Assembly: GCA_000711775.1 (NCBI GenBank)
Contig: ARYC01002034.1
Span: forward strand, 1-64,000
Direction: 5' to 3'
Length of the DNA: 64,000 nt
Source of the DNA: Oxytricha trifallax
Lineage: Eukaryota; Ciliophora; Spirotrichea; Sporadotrichida; Oxytrichidae
In this document: positions 1-11,493 of the stretch, in pieces
How positions within the stretch are numbered: the stretch's first letter is position 1
Layout: each line of letters opens with the position of its first letter
Position numbers and translations under genes: made by a program
The notes under the pieces: generated by a model
Databases searched by the model: none
What the model was told of the DNA's origin: nothing
The model's input: the letters and a program-made list of their open reading frames with translations, nothing else

Positions 1-494
1 CCTCTGCATTTAATCATATATATATGTTTAAATTATTACTATAAAATGGCAGAGTAAAGTCAATCACTCTCTTCACTCTATTGACAGTCTTGAAGGTAAT
101 ACCATTCCTTCAATAAATATTTGCAATAGTCTATGGTGAGATACGCATGTCAGGAAACTTGCGATGAAACATCACAGCTCGCTAGTCAAGTGGGGAAATG
201 TGCCCAATACTTAAGAGTCTTAGAATCGCAGAGATATTCAATATGCTGCTAAGAGAACTTTTATTTTCTTACAGGATGTTATCAAGAACCAGAATTGAAA
301 TGCTAAACAGCTAACTAGCAGTGATACCTTACAGTCGAAGCACTCTTACACAATAGCTTTGCAATCGCACAATAATTCATCACTGGTTTGAGTTAGTCTA
401 TATTAATACTCGCACCATACCTAAGCTTAAGCAGTAAATCTAAATACTTCTCATCATAAATAGACCCCAAAAATCGCTAATTTCTATTTCTCAT
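1..494 (-). pseudogene. TBE-0 42-kDa transposase, N-terminal part, broken
   Basis: Reading from 494 leftwards with TAA/TAG as Gln gives a start MRNRNQRFLGSIYDEKYLDL, followed by a helix-turn-helix-like stretch (AIAKLLCKSASTVRYHC) shared with the transposases of TBE-2, TBE-3 and TBE-4. A TGA falls after the sequence FNSGS, at the same place as in TBE-2, so the two copies probably share an inactive ancestor. The DDE catalytic part is outside the window. It would have catalysed excision or integration of the element in the developing nucleus. Confidence 0.8.
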
Positions 495-596
495 TTTGCA
501 AACTGGCCTAATTTCTCTACAAACCCTAATAAAACCCCAACTTTACCCTACTAATCAAAGCACTTATAAACCTCACTAAGGGGTTTTGGGGTTTTG
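1..596 (-). mobile_element. TBE-0: right end of a TBE transposon
   Basis: The segment ends at 596 in a G4T4-type telomere-like block (580-596) preceded by the longer TBE terminal repeat. It holds the N-terminal half of a TBE transposase on the minus strand; the rest lies left of the window. Flanking sequence after 596 begins AAT, the usual TBE target. The element sits inside the last codons of the TBE-1 transposase gene: the sequence right of 596 matches the end of the transposase/22-kDa junction of TBE-3 (about 31616-31690) without a gap. Confidence 0.9.
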
Positions 597-632
597 AATG
601 TATATAAATAAGTTTTGTAGTTAAGTTAATGA
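597..632 (+). pseudogene. 3' tail of TBE-1 transposase
   Basis: The last codons (NVYKQVLQLSQ then TGA at 630-632) match the C-terminus VYKQVLDLNE-stop of the TBE-2 and TBE-4 transposases. The rest of the gene is separated from this tail by the TBE-0 insertion and lies left of the window. The end runs convergently into the 22-kDa gene. Confidence 0.7.
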
Positions 633-1232
633 ATATATAAGTCACATTTAGAATTCTTTAGAGGGAGTGGCTTCTCTTTCTTTTCTTCTACTTCTTGCTT
701 ACCTCCTCCTAAGTTTCTTCTCTTGCTGCCAGCTCCAGCATCTATATTCATTTACTCTGGAGGCTAAATATTTGAATAAAGTCTCTTGCTAACTTCATAC
801 TTTGTCTGCGACTTTCGCTCTCTATGAAGCTTGCTCTATTCGTTCATCAAGAAGATGCCAGTACCAGATTTTTTCTAAAGAGTTAAGCTACAAATCTTAC
901 TTGAAATATAAGGGTGCTTCTGCAGCTCTGATAGCCAGCTCTCACCTATCTTGATCCCTTGTTTATCCTTAGAAGAGATGCTGTACCTTTTCTTATGAGA
1001 TTCTTGAATAATTTCTTTCAAGTAATCACCTTTTATTGTTGCAAGTATGCCAAAGAAATAGTTTCTTTCAGGAAGTTTATTTGACAACTGCTTCTTTGTA
1101 GGCAGGGACAACGAAACCTCTGGGTCATTCATTGCATCATCATATAAATTAGTCACAGAGATTTCAGGATAGTTTGGAATCTCTGCAAACTTTACATCTT
1201 AAGTTTTTAATGCTTTCTTCTCTTCGCAGAGT
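633..1232 (-). pseudogene. TBE-1 22-kDa-type gene, C-terminal half
   Basis: Minus-strand frame containing MTNLYDDAMNDPEVSLSLPT and the family signature LPERNYFFGILATIKGDYL, then a Lys/Arg/Gly-rich tail. TAG codons inside it read as Gln. It is cut at 1232 by TBE-2; the start lies at 5333-5527. The expected TGA near 643 is one base out of frame compared with TBE-4, so the tail is also slightly decayed. The function of the TBE 22-kDa protein is not known to me; the basic tail would fit nucleic-acid binding (inference). Confidence 0.75.
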
Positions 1233-1333
1233 CAAAAAACCAAAACCCCTTAGTGAGGTTTATAAGTGCTTTGATTTGTAGGGTATAGTTGGGGTCTTAT
1301 TGGGGATAGAAGAGAAATTAGGCCAATTTGCAA

Positions 1334-2392
1334 ATGAGAAATAGAAATTAGCGAAATTTAGGGTCTATTTATGATGAGTAATATTTAGATTTACTGCTTA
1401 AGCTTAGGTATGGTACAAGTATTCATATAGACTAAGCTAAACCTGTACTAAATTATGCAGCAATAGCAAAGTTATTACGCAAGAGTGCCTCAACTGTTAG
1501 GTATCACTATATGCTAGCTGTTTAGCATTTCAATTCTGGTTGTTGAACGCATCCTGCAAGAAAATAAAAGTTTTCTCAGGCTCATATTGACTTCCTCTGC
1601 GACTCTAAGACTTTGAAGTATGGGCCAAACTTTCCATTAGACTAGCGAGCTGTGATGTTTCATCGCAAGTTTCCCGACATGCGTATCTCTCCTTAAACTA
1701 TAGACAATATTTATAGAAGAAATGGTATTACTTTAAAGACTGTAAACAGAGTGAAGGAGTAATTGATTTTACAGTGCCATTTTATAGTAATAATTTAAAC
1801 TATATATATGATTAAATGCAGAGAGCGATTACAATAACATCAGTTCATACACGCTGATGAAGCTGTATTCACCTTCAACACCTTTATAAATAAGCCTTAG
1901 TATAAGAAGTATGATAATATGAAGTCTATGATTAAAAAGTGAAGGCAGTCACCCATGCAATTTTAGCTGGAATAAGTGAAGATACAGGCTTAGAGAGTTA
2001 TGTTATTCACCCTCGCTCTATTAAGCGAGAGTAGTATATAAAGTTCCTACATAAGCTCAGAGAGAAGTATAGTAACCAAGAGATCATCCTGTTTGTTGAT
2101 AACCTCGCAGTTCATAAGACTAAGGAGTCTAAGAAAGCTTATGAAGAGTTAAAAATAACTCCTGTCTACAACGTTCATTATAGCCCCAATTTAATGGAAT
2201 TGAATTCTACTGAGCTAAATAAAGAACCACTACAAGAAACTGCTGCTGTATCATCTTATGCATGACTTGCCCATCGATACAGTAGACTTAATTCAAAGCA
2301 GCTGTAAAAGAGTGAGCATAGATAAGACAACAATTTGTGCGAGAGAGGGAAGAATGAATGTTTATAAATAAGTTTTAGATTTAAACGAATGA
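1334..2392 (+). pseudogene. TBE-2 42-kDa DDE transposase, decayed
   Basis: Starts MRNRNQRNLGSIYDEQYLDL at 1334. The first catalytic Asp is in IHADEAVFTFNTF (about 1845-1890), the second in FVDNLAVHKT (about 2095). The Glu region near 2200 (YSP..NLMEL) is one base out of frame relative to the intact motif NGIE in TBE-4. A TGA follows FNSGC early in the gene. The C-terminus ends VLDLNE then TGA at 2390-2392. The family belongs to the IS630/Tc1/mariner superfamily. The start is chosen by alignment with TBE-0. Confidence 0.85.
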
Positions 2393-2400
2393 ATATATAC

Positions 2401-3185
2401 ACATATTAAATTGGCCCATAAAAGGGTTTGGCTTCTCTTTCTTCTCCTATTCTTATGGCTTGCTTGGGCCCATATTTCTTCTCTTAGTGCCAGCTCCTGC
2501 ATCTATGTTCATTTCATCTGGTTTTTAGACATCTTTATAAAGCCTCTTGCTCACCTCATAAATTGTCTACAACTTTCTTTCTCTGTGAACCTTTGCATGC
2601 TCTTTCATAAGATAAATACCAGTGCCAGATTTTCCTACAAAGTTATGTCAAAGCTTACTCGAAAGATAAGGATGCTTCTTAAGTTCCTCTAGCCAAGCTG
2701 AGCTTACTAGAATGCCTTGCTTTTTCTAGTCTTCAGGAGAGATAGAATATCGTTTCTTATGTGCTTCTTCAATTATTTCTCTGAGATACTCCGCTTTTAA
2801 AGTACCAAGAACACCAAAGAAAAAGTTCCTCTCCGGTAGTTTATTAGAGAGTTGTTTCTTGGTAGGAAGGTAAACAACCACTTCCTCATCTTACATGGCA
2901 TCCTCATAAAGATTAGTGACTGAAATCTCAGAGTAGTTGGGAATTTCTATTAATTTAATCTCTTTATTTTTAAGCCTTCTTCTCCTCGCAAAGTATTGCT
3001 TTCAAGAATGAAATTTTGGTACCTTCCATCGTTGGAAGGAATAAGCCAACTGTTTAAGATATTAATAGTCATCAAGTTATCTTACCATGTAAAGTTAGGT
3101 ATCGATAGAGATCTTCCTTACTTCTGAATCTAGAGATCACTTCTTGACCCTCGACTCTTTTCATTTGATCATTGAGTGATTCCAT
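2401..3185 (-). pseudogene. TBE-2 22-kDa-type gene, decayed
   Basis: Starts at 3185 with MESLNDQMKRVEGQEVISRF, matching TBE-1 and TBE-4. It contains the family signature NKLPERNFFFGVLGTLKAEY, then the lysine-rich tail ending near 2400, convergent with the transposase. Several indels and one base change at the TGA used by TBE-4 remove a clean reading frame. It is divergent from the zinc-finger/kinase gene across a spacer of about 570 bp that carries the motif array listed separately. Confidence 0.75.
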
Positions 3186-3265
3186 CTTTGCTCCTCTTCC
3201 TATTAATGAATTTCAAATTATAATTTATAGACTTCTGAATCCTATTGTTTAAAACTTACTATAAA

Positions 3266-3600
3266 ATATGGGCATCTTATAGGAGGTCAACCCTGTAAAG
3301 ATACGTGGAGAAAGTTCGCAGAAGCTGTAACAAACTTCAGAGATGGAGCTCCATTTTTATCAATTTTGTTCCATTAAATTAGTACTAAATTTGTTTAAAT
3401 TTAATTAGTACAGGTACTAAATCCGTTTAAGTTTTAATTGGTACCAATTTAATAGTACCAAAACTTAATTAGAACCTAGTTTTAATCCAGTGAGGTTTTA
3501 ATGGAAAAGTTCCAATCTGGTTTAAAACTTAATTGGTACCAGTACCAACCTGAACTTTATCTGAGTTGGTACCAGAATCAAAATGATTAAGAGTAAAATT
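3266..3600. promoter_or_regulatory. TBE-2 divergent spacer with GGTACC motif array
   Basis: Between the 22-kDa start (3185) and the kinase start (3753). It begins with a block shared by all TBEs here (ATATGGGCATCTTATAGGAG, about 3266-3310). It then carries a cluster of palindromic GGTACC or related GTAC motifs embedded in AATT-rich sequence (about 3405-3580). The position suggests a two-way promoter or binding-site array (inference). Confidence 0.45.
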
Positions 3601-3752
3601 ACGAAAATTATACTTATAAACTGAGTATAAATATGAAGTCTTAGAGCTTAGATCAAACCATCACTAATGCTGTTGCAACTCCTATATAGTCCAGATATAG
3701 CTATAGAGGTTTTAAGAGCTTTATAATAGAAATTTAAAATTTGAATTTAAAC

Positions 3753-5195
3753 ATGGCGGTCAACTTAAATCGTAGAGCGGCAAGTTTAGGAGCAGGTCAA
3801 TCAATGCTCAACTTTGGCTCCACTAAAGAGCCTGAAACCATTTATGTTGAGAGGGAGGTAGAGCTAAGAGCTCTTGAATTTGAAGCAGAGGTTTTTATCA
3901 TAGAAGTATTAAACCAGAGGAGAGCGCAGAGATAGGGGTTTAAACTTAAATTGATTATGTTGAGGAGCTAAAAGAAAAGCAACCAATCGAAAAAATAAAA
4001 ACATATTAATGTGAAGACTGCTAGAATCATTTCTCAACTAAACAAAGCTTGAAGAGACACCATAAAGAGGTACACTCTGGCAAAGCCAAGATCTATTTCA
4101 AGCATGAAAAGGTAGATGGTAGGTATTAGTGTACGACATGCATGAAATCATATACTCACTCAGCTAAAGTTAAAAGGCATAAGCAAAAGCATCACCTCAG
4201 TGAGTTCTTGATTGAAGATTAAGAGACTAAGAAACTAGTGCCAGCTAAAAGAAAATCTAATACTCTTGAGTCATAAAGAGAGCAGCAAGAGAGACTCAAG
4301 AGACAGAAGCGATATGAATCGATGAACCAGCCAGCTGGTAATACAATTTTAGCATGCTTCTAAGCGAAGGCTATGAATATACCTGCATTAAATGCAGTTG
4401 TTCTCAGCACTTGTATTGAAAACTACTTGAATATAAACGTGCCTGCAAAAGCAAAGCTCATAGTAGTTGATGAGTATGCATACAAGGTGTATCCATTCAG
4501 TTATCTTATTAAGAACCAACAGTATTAGAACGAGTTTGCAAATGAATACATGGTACTTAGAGAGCCTAAAGAATAGACTGCAAGAATTTGCTTAAGCTAT
4601 ATGGTGTTATTTTAAGTTATGGTTTCATCGCATTAAGGCTAAAGAAATTTGAGATGACTCTGAGAGACTACCTATCACAATAGATACCCTGATGATTAAA
4701 ACGATATACTCTCAGATATGATTCAGGGTGTTAAGGAGTTGCATGAACTTGGATATGTTCATAGAGATTTGAAGCCTGAAAACGTTATGCTAAATCTCAG
4801 CCCTTTAGAAGTAGTGGTTATCGATTTTAATAGAGCTTTAAGATAGGAGATTGTCACTTTAGCACAGGTACTTGGTACTCCAGGTTACTTCCCAATAAGA
4901 GAGAAGTGGACTAATGGTTCTGTTTAATGGGATGTTTGGGCAGTAGCAGCAATAATATTAGAAAGTGACATGGAATGTATGTCTTACTTTGGTACAAAGC
5001 ATGAAAAATAATCAATAAGTTTGGCTCAAACATATAAAGTAAGAAGATGTCTGCTAAGAAATTAAAAGCATAGTAGAGATAATAATCGTGCGAGCTCTTA
5101 ACTATCCTCGGTAAACATTAGATGACATACTTGACCCACTAGAGAGAGCAAGGTTCAAAAGATATAATAAAGACAAGCAGATAAAATTTGTATGA
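3753..5195 (+). pseudogene. TBE-2 57-kDa zinc-finger/protein-kinase gene, decayed
   Basis: Starts MAVNLNRRAASLGAGQSMLN at 3753. Two C2H2-type fingers follow (CEDCQNHFSTKQSLKRHHKEVH near 4015, and CTTCMKSYTHSAKVKRHKQK near 4135). A kinase domain then has HRDLKPEN near 4760, IDFNRALR in place of DFG, and PGYFP as the activation-segment end. Frameshifts occur after the first 60 codons and before the kinase domain. The stop TGA is at 5193-5195. The family role is unknown; the finger plus kinase fusion is a known feature of TBE elements. Confidence 0.85.
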
Positions 5196-5332
5196 TTAAA
5201 GTAAACTAAAATTCATAAAATATTCATTAAAATAAGAAAAAACCTGCATTTTGTCTACTAACCCCAATAAGACCCCAACTATACCCTACAAATCAAAGCA
5301 CTTATAAACCTCACTAAGGGGTTTTGGGTTTG

Positions 5333-5527
5333 AGCTATGGCTCTTAAAAATGAAATTTTAGTACCTTCCATCGTTGGGAGGAACAAACCAACTACATAAT
5401 CAAGATTAGTTACCATGAGTTCATTACTTTGCTGCACCAGGTAGCGGTGCAAATCCTCCTTGCTTCTAAATCGTTGAATCAATTCTTGTGCTCGCACTCT
5501 TTTCATTGCATCATTCATTGACTCCAT
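5333..5527 (-). pseudogene. TBE-1 22-kDa-type gene, N-terminal half
   Basis: Starts at 5527 with MESMNDAMKRVRAQELIQRF and reads YVVGLFLPTMEGTKISFLRA up to the TBE-2 insertion at 5333. The frame is open, so this gene was intact when TBE-2 inserted, apart from the possible C-terminal shift noted for the other half. It is divergent from the kinase gene at 6137. Confidence 0.85.
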
Positions 5528-5604
5528 CTTGCTTACAGATCTAAGAAATGATATTCAAATTTAAGTTTATTGATTTCAATTATATACCTCTGTAAAATTT
5601 ACTA

Positions 5605-5910
5605 TTAAATATGGGCATCATATAGGAGGTCAACCTCTAAGAAGGATATGGAGAAGGTTTTGAGAACTGGTTTCAAACTTGAGAGATAGATATCAATTTC
5701 TACTGTTATAATTCCATATTTTTAAATTTAAATTGGTACGTACTTAATTAGGAGCAGCTCCTAAAAGGCAAGTACTTAATTAGGAGCATTAATTAAAGCT
5801 AGTAATTAATTAGGAGCACCCTAATTTTAATCATAAAATCACAAAATACCTCCTAAACAGTACGTACTTAATAGGTGCACCTCCTAAATCGGTACGTACT
5901 ATAATCAACT
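5605..5910. promoter_or_regulatory. TBE-1 divergent spacer with AGGAGC/GTACGTAC array
   Basis: The shared block (ATATGGGCATCATATAGGAG, about 5610) is followed at 5736-5905 by repeats of TTAATTAGGAGCA, its inverse GCTCCTAA, and GTACGTAC. TBE-3 carries the same motif types. TBE-2 and TBE-4 carry different ones at the same place. Likely regulatory or DNA-binding sites between divergent genes (inference). Confidence 0.45.
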
Positions 5911-6136
5911 TATTATTGATAGTAAAAATGGTTACTTTCTCACCCATTTTTAGAGCTGGTTCGTCTCTTAGTGCTCATTTATCTTCGCTAATACTCTAAG
6001 AACTTCCCTTGATACTTGTAGGCTTGCAAAGCTCTCATATAAGCTCTCAGTTATAGAGGCAGTTTTATAATTTTAAATTCAATTTAAATATGAGCGCTAC
6101 ATTTTAAGAAAAACAACAGCACTTCCATAAAACTAA

Positions 6137-7537
6137 ATGAGACTTACCTTTGGGAGCAATAAAAAGTGTGATAGCTGCGAGATGAACTATCATAAGGAAC
6201 TACCAGAGCTATCACTTGATGTCTCTGTTATTAAAATTGAAATTAATAATAGAAAATTAATGGCAAACAAGTGTGTGGGAGACAGAGAGGAGGAGAAAGG
6301 TATTAATGAAATTCCTATACAAACTGAAGAAGTTGAAGTCTATTTTTGTGAGTTATGTGAGAGAGATTTTGCTCATAAATCAAGCTGGTACAGACATATG
6401 AAGGAGCATAGAGAAGCAAAGCCCACTGTATACTTAAAGCATGATAAAATAGATGGAAAGTATGACTGCTTTGAGTGCCATAAGCAATACTCTCATACAA
6501 GAGACTTAAAGAAGCATTTATTAAAAGCTCACAAGAAAGATATAGAAGTTGAGAATCATGAAGTTGAGCTGAAGCTTCTAAACAAAAGAAAAACGAGGGA
6601 ATATTCTAAGGTCGTAGTACCTGAATAAGCTAGAGAGTTAGAGTACGTTAAGAATGCACGCAACCAACTGACCTCTGAAATAACAAAAATTATGATCAAG
6701 ATTCAATACAAGAAAATACCGGTTCTTGCTTAAATTGACCTAGACACTTCTCTTTAAAGCTACCTTATAATAGAAGACTCCTTTGATAAGAAAGTTATCA
6801 ATGATCATCAGTACGCATGCAAGGTGTATCCCTTCAACTATCTCTTAAGTGATGATAAATATCAGATGGAGTTTACAAATGAGTATCAAGTACTCACTTA
6901 AGCTAAGTTTAAAGAGTGTAGTTACTTAATCAAGCTAGATGCTGTTCTTCTTGCCAAGAATCATGTGGCTCTCAGACTCCCACTCTATGAAATGACCCTC
7001 AGAGATTTTATTACTGATCAAAGGAATCATAAGTAGCTTGCTTTAATTGCAACCTAAACCTTACAAGGTATAAAAGAGTTACATAAGTTAGGCTTTGTTC
7101 ATAGAGATTTGAAGCCTGAGAATATTATGATAAACTTCTCACCTGTAAGAGTGGCAATTATTGACTTCAACAGAGCATTAAGGGTGGAAGTATCAAGGCT
7201 AGGAAGTGTTATGGGAACTCCAGGCTATTATCCTGAAAGAGAAGACTGGAGAGATGGAGATTATTAATGGGATGTGTGGGCTTTAGCAGCAATAATAATA
7301 GAGTGCGATATGCCTCGCAACGATTACTACTCTACCAGGTGTGAGAAAGATGCTAAGCAAAGAATCAAGTAATTTATAGACAAAACCAGAGTCTCTCAAT
7401 CATTAAAATAAATGGCAGAATCAATAATATTAAAACCAAACTCTAGATCAGACATAATATTAGAGCAGATAGAGTTGTGGTTAAGTAAGATAAACTTCAG
7501 ACCACTCCCACATGATCCTAAAGTGCATTTTGAGTGA
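6137..7537 (+). CDS. TBE-1 57-kDa zinc-finger/protein-kinase protein, intact
   Basis: A 466-codon frame ending at TGA (7535-7537), with all TAA/TAG read as Gln and no internal TGA. Two C2H2 fingers: C71-C74-H87-H91 and C111-C114-H127-H132. The kinase domain shows a YACKVYPF lysine, HRDLKPEN at residues 322-329, DFN at 343-345 instead of DFG, and GTPGYYPERE as the APE-equivalent. TBE-3 has an upstream ATG (30288) in frame; here the matching ATG at 6090 is off by a 1-base deletion, so 6137 is used. Known from TBE elements; substrate unknown. It is the only TBE gene in the window that appears fully open. Confidence 0.88.
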
Positions 7538-7656
7538 TTAAATTAAATAAATTTACTATAAATTTCACATTAAAACCTATTAATAACCCCAACCCCTAAA
7601 AAATTCCCTACAAATCAAAGCACTTATAAACCTCATTAAGGGGTTTTGGGGTTTTG

Positions 7657-8529
7657 ATTGCAGGAAATAGTAAAATAATCTGACTTATTATAAGAGGAAA
7701 CCCTAATAATAAGAAAACTATCCTGATTTTTTAGCAAAAACATTTAAAATAGAGGAAAAAAATAATTATTGAAAATACTTACTAAATTATTAGAGAATAT
7801 TTAAAAGCATTAATGCTGTTCTTTTATTTTCTACATTCTTTAAAGCATAATTAATAATTAGATAGTTGAACTCCTTTATATTTGTAATTAAATATGATTA
7901 AATCAACCTTGTATTTATGTTTTTAAAATTTGGATAATATATAATTGTATTTTAAAGTATAGTGATTATTAGTTATTGAAATGTTCAATTGTTCTATTCA
8001 TGCTTATCTATATATGTTTATATTTTTATTGAAGTTTAAATTATTATCATTGTAATTTTTTCCCTTATCGTATATTGCTTTAAAAATAAATTAAGCCAAA
8101 TTAATTTTGTACTGAGACTTAAAAAGTAAGATGAAGATCTTGAATAACATGAATCAATTATGATCAATAAAACTTTAATTGCTATATATATATTTTATTT
8201 AAATATTTTAATTTAAGATTAGGAGTAGTTATTTTATTTTACTTAGTTCATTTATTTTTCATTTAATTTTTATCAATAATAACTGAACTTTAATTTAATT
8301 TTATATATTCCTATTTAGTTATAAGGAATTATACATTGTCATCTTATATATAAATTAATTGTTGTTTAGCTAGTTTTATAGCTAAAACTTAACATTTTAT
8401 AAAGCCTCATACATTCTTAATTATGAATATTTAAAAATATAAAAAAAATAAACGATTTAAGTAAATACCAATATTAATTACTAATTTGATATTTAGAAGG
8501 AAGAATTAAATAAAATATATTTTATAGTA
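7657..8529. other. AT-rich germline DNA, no gene supported
   Basis: Immediately right of TBE-1. Homopolymer-rich A/T sequence with no frame that reads convincingly as protein on either strand and no terminal repeat. Confidence 0.6.
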
Positions 8530-8864
8530 GTAGTATATAACCTTAGGTAATTTGAATTTAGAATAATACACGATAAGTGAAACTAATTCGCAAAGTATTC
8601 ACTTTTTTAATTATTCAAGTGTCTACTCAATTGTGGCTATTCAAACTTGTTTAAATCATTTCAGCTTATTTTTACCAAATTCTACTTCTTTTTTCTTGAT
8701 ATACTCTATACATAAATTACTTTTTCACTGATTTATAGTACTAGTGCGCCACGATTTGTCTTATTCTATTGTCTAGCCAGATCATGTTCATGATAGTTGC
8801 TGCTTTCCATATCAATAATTATATTTTCCCTTATTTGTTTTAAAAACCAAACATATTTTATATT
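8530..8864 (-). pseudogene. Coding-like tract with one in-frame TGA
   Basis: On the minus strand from about 8838 a frame reads MESSNYHEHDLARQQNKTNR, then GALVLQISEKVIYVQSISRK, up to LVKIS and a TGA (8661-8663 on the plus strand). The same frame then continues NDLNKFEQPQLSRHLNNQKS. The charge pattern and use of TAA/TAG as Gln look like ciliate coding sequence, but no family is recognised. It could be a decayed gene or a macronuclear-destined segment. Chance open frames of this length are common in this code. Confidence 0.4.
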
Positions 8865-10391
8865 ACAAAGTATTTATATAAATCATTTGTATTATAGTGA
8901 TTTATAAATAAAAATTATTCATTTTATTATATATTTATAATTAAAAACTTTGTTGACTTCTCTCTTTTTTATTATTTTTAAATATTATTTCAAATGACAT
9001 CTGTTTCTTTCTAAGAGTTAAATCTTTTAAATTCCACATCTTCAACTTCTTGATATTGTTTTGCGTAAATAAATGATGAAACTGATTCACTTTCTATTTT
9101 TTACTTAACATTATAATCTCGAAAGTCCTAAGAAAGAGAGTGGTTTAAATTATATTGAAAAATCCATTTATAGTTATAGTTTTACAACTAGGTAATTCTA
9201 TCAGTTCTAATGCTTTTAATTCAAAAATTTATGCATTTTAAAAATATCTTCACATTAGAGATATTTAATGGTAAAAAGTGACATAAAAAGCAAAATATTA
9301 AACCTATGTCCTGTTGTATAATGCAAGAACCTAATTTTATTAACCAGAGGATGAATTTGAGATGAACCCTGATTAATAAAATAAAAAGATTTAATTGATA
9401 AATCCAAATACAATTGCTCATTATTAGTTTAAAAAATTTGACTTAAAATATTTTAAATTATTTTAATATTAGATTTGAATAATAATTTTTAATTAGAATT
9501 GATTTATTACTATTGTGCATGAATTTTTGATATTCAAGAATTATTTAAAATTAATTAGAAACTGAACTGATTTACACATTATTAAATTAAAAATGAATAT
9601 TAGATAGCACTAACCTCTCTAAAACTCAAGTAAATATTTTTATATCATTTTTTTTCTAATTTATTCATAATTCATTATGCCTATAGCATTTCATTCATAA
9701 TTTTAGATATTCGTTCTCTTAAATAAATGATATCTTTAGATAAATATCGCTAGTATTTGAGTACTTTCTCTAAAATAGGAAGTGCATTAGTTATGTTAGG
9801 GAGAAACACTTATCTAAAATTATTGTGAACTTTTTCAATAAACTTAGTCCATCACTTAAAATAGCCAACATGATAGTTGTTCGCTAAATCAGAACTTTTT
9901 AGGAAAATAAGCTTAAATTAATTTTCATAAAAATTAAATGAAGCACAGTTAGTATTCCATTTGGCATAAGTGTATATTTTTTCGCATTATTTAGCAATTT
10001 AAGTATACTATATTAAATTTGCTTAGTTTTTTTGATTTTAATCAAAGTGATTATATATATTTTGTATTTATTTTTTCCTAATATTTTGTATTTTATCAAT
10101 ATAAAAATTTGGAGTAAGATAACCCTAATAATATTAATTTAAAATATCAGTCTTTTTAGTATTTCTTTTAAGTCTTTTTAATATTTTTAATATTGTTCAT
10201 ACAATTAAATTTCTATTTTATCAACAATTTCATTGACTACATCTTCAACAACTTTTACACAAAGTTTAAACCCCAAAAATTGTTGATAAGATGAACAGAA
10301 AAAGCCTAGTTGCCCTTATTTATATTTGCCAATAATGTACTTGCAGCTTGATATCAAAATTCTAAATCAAATCTGTGTTAGGAATAATTGG

Positions 10392-10429
<38 letters not shown>

Positions 10430-11307
10430 TTATTAAAAATCGACAACATTCTTATAACTCACAATAAAGATAAGAAGCATTAAGGGTTTATTAAACAATT
10501 ATATAGAATTAATAATATTTACAAACGCAGAATATAATTTGAAAATTTCTCTTGCATTAATTCACTTTAATTTAATAATAAATGAATTAGTGGTTGAATA
10601 AGAAATAACAATATAATTAGTAGAATGAGCTCAATTTAATAGACTTGGAGTGATTAAATAAGTAATAATTAACTGAATAATTTGAATAAGTATAATTAAA
10701 TAAAAATTAAATTGTTGTCATATATCCAATATAATTGCTATATTATACTATTATAATTATATACTCTATTCAAAATGAAAATAAATGCTAAAGCAAGTCA
10801 TATTATTAAAATTATTTGTTCTAAACTTTGATTGTTTAATAAATACATATTCTAGAATTTGTATATAATATACCAAACTAAAAGTCTCAATAATGGCATG
10901 ATGATATACTATAAGTGTAAAGTCTAATATTATCAATTCCACTTCAAATAGCTTACAGGTCGTAATTCAATAAACTTATTTTTTATTTTAAGCAATAGTA
11001 AAAGTAAAATAAATTTGGAGTATTAAATAATAACAAATAACTTGATATCTAAATAAAAAATTTAACTTGACACGAGTTCATATTAAGAGTAATAAACTAG
11101 ATTTTTAAGAAGCAAAAATCAGAAATAGAGCAGATGCCTTAAGAAATGGTTATATTTTATGTATTATATTAAAAATTGAAATAAAAGAATAAAAAAAAGT
11201 AAGATATTTTATGAAACGGAAATTATTTAAAGAATATTATAATACATTAATGTAAAAGTATGTTAACAATAGAAAAGTATCTATAGAAAAAGTTATAATA
11301 ATACCCC
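8865..11307. other. AT-rich germline DNA with an (AT)n run
   Basis: Very AT-rich with no supported gene. A dinucleotide run of AT lies at about 10398-10424. Confidence 0.6.
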
Positions 11308-11493
11308 AAGAGTAATTTTTTAGAGAATCGTGGGTTGTTAAAATATTGAAGAAATTAAGTAGGAATTAATCGAAGAAAAAGTCAAAACCCATTGGAGAGA
11401 TTAGAAAAACCAGTGGAAAGTGAAAAATTAAAAAAGTGATTTATTATACTTTAATTTAAACTATTAAACGATTAAATATTTAAAATTACAAAA

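Larger units (their letters stand above)
1233..5332 (+). mobile_element. TBE-2: full-length TBE transposon nested in TBE-1
   Basis: 4100 bp bounded by CAAAAAACCAAAACCCC (1233-1249) and GGGGTTTTGGGTTTG (to 5332). The trinucleotide before it is AGT, and AGC follows it, a probable 3-bp ANT target duplication with one change. Gene order is transposase (+), 22-kDa-type (-), zinc-finger/kinase (+), as in the other copies. All three genes carry frameshifts or TGAs, so the element cannot act on its own. It splits the 22-kDa gene of TBE-1. Confidence 0.92.
597..7656 (+). mobile_element. TBE-1: TBE transposon interrupted by TBE-0 and TBE-2
   Basis: Host element of the nest. Its visible parts are 597-1232 (transposase tail and C-terminal half of the 22-kDa gene) and 5333-7656 (N-terminal half of the 22-kDa gene, divergent spacer, zinc-finger/kinase gene and right terminal repeat). 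The right end is two G4T4 units at 7640-7656, followed by ATT. Joining 1232 to 5333 restores the 22-kDa gene as seen uninterrupted in TBE-3. Apart from the insertions this is the best-preserved TBE here. Confidence 0.9.

Noticed and set aside
580-1249. C4A4/G4T4 blocks as chromosome ends or macronuclear telomere addition sites
   Set aside because: Each block continues into the TBE terminal repeat and is flanked by ANT target sequence; they are transposon ends.
2411-2692. Plus-strand 93-codon hydrophobic frame
   Set aside because: Antisense of the TBE-2 22-kDa-type tail.
10398-10424. (AT)n run as an origin or regulatory element
   Set aside because: Simple dinucleotide repeat in AT-rich DNA; the same occurs at 41770 and 58244 with no context.
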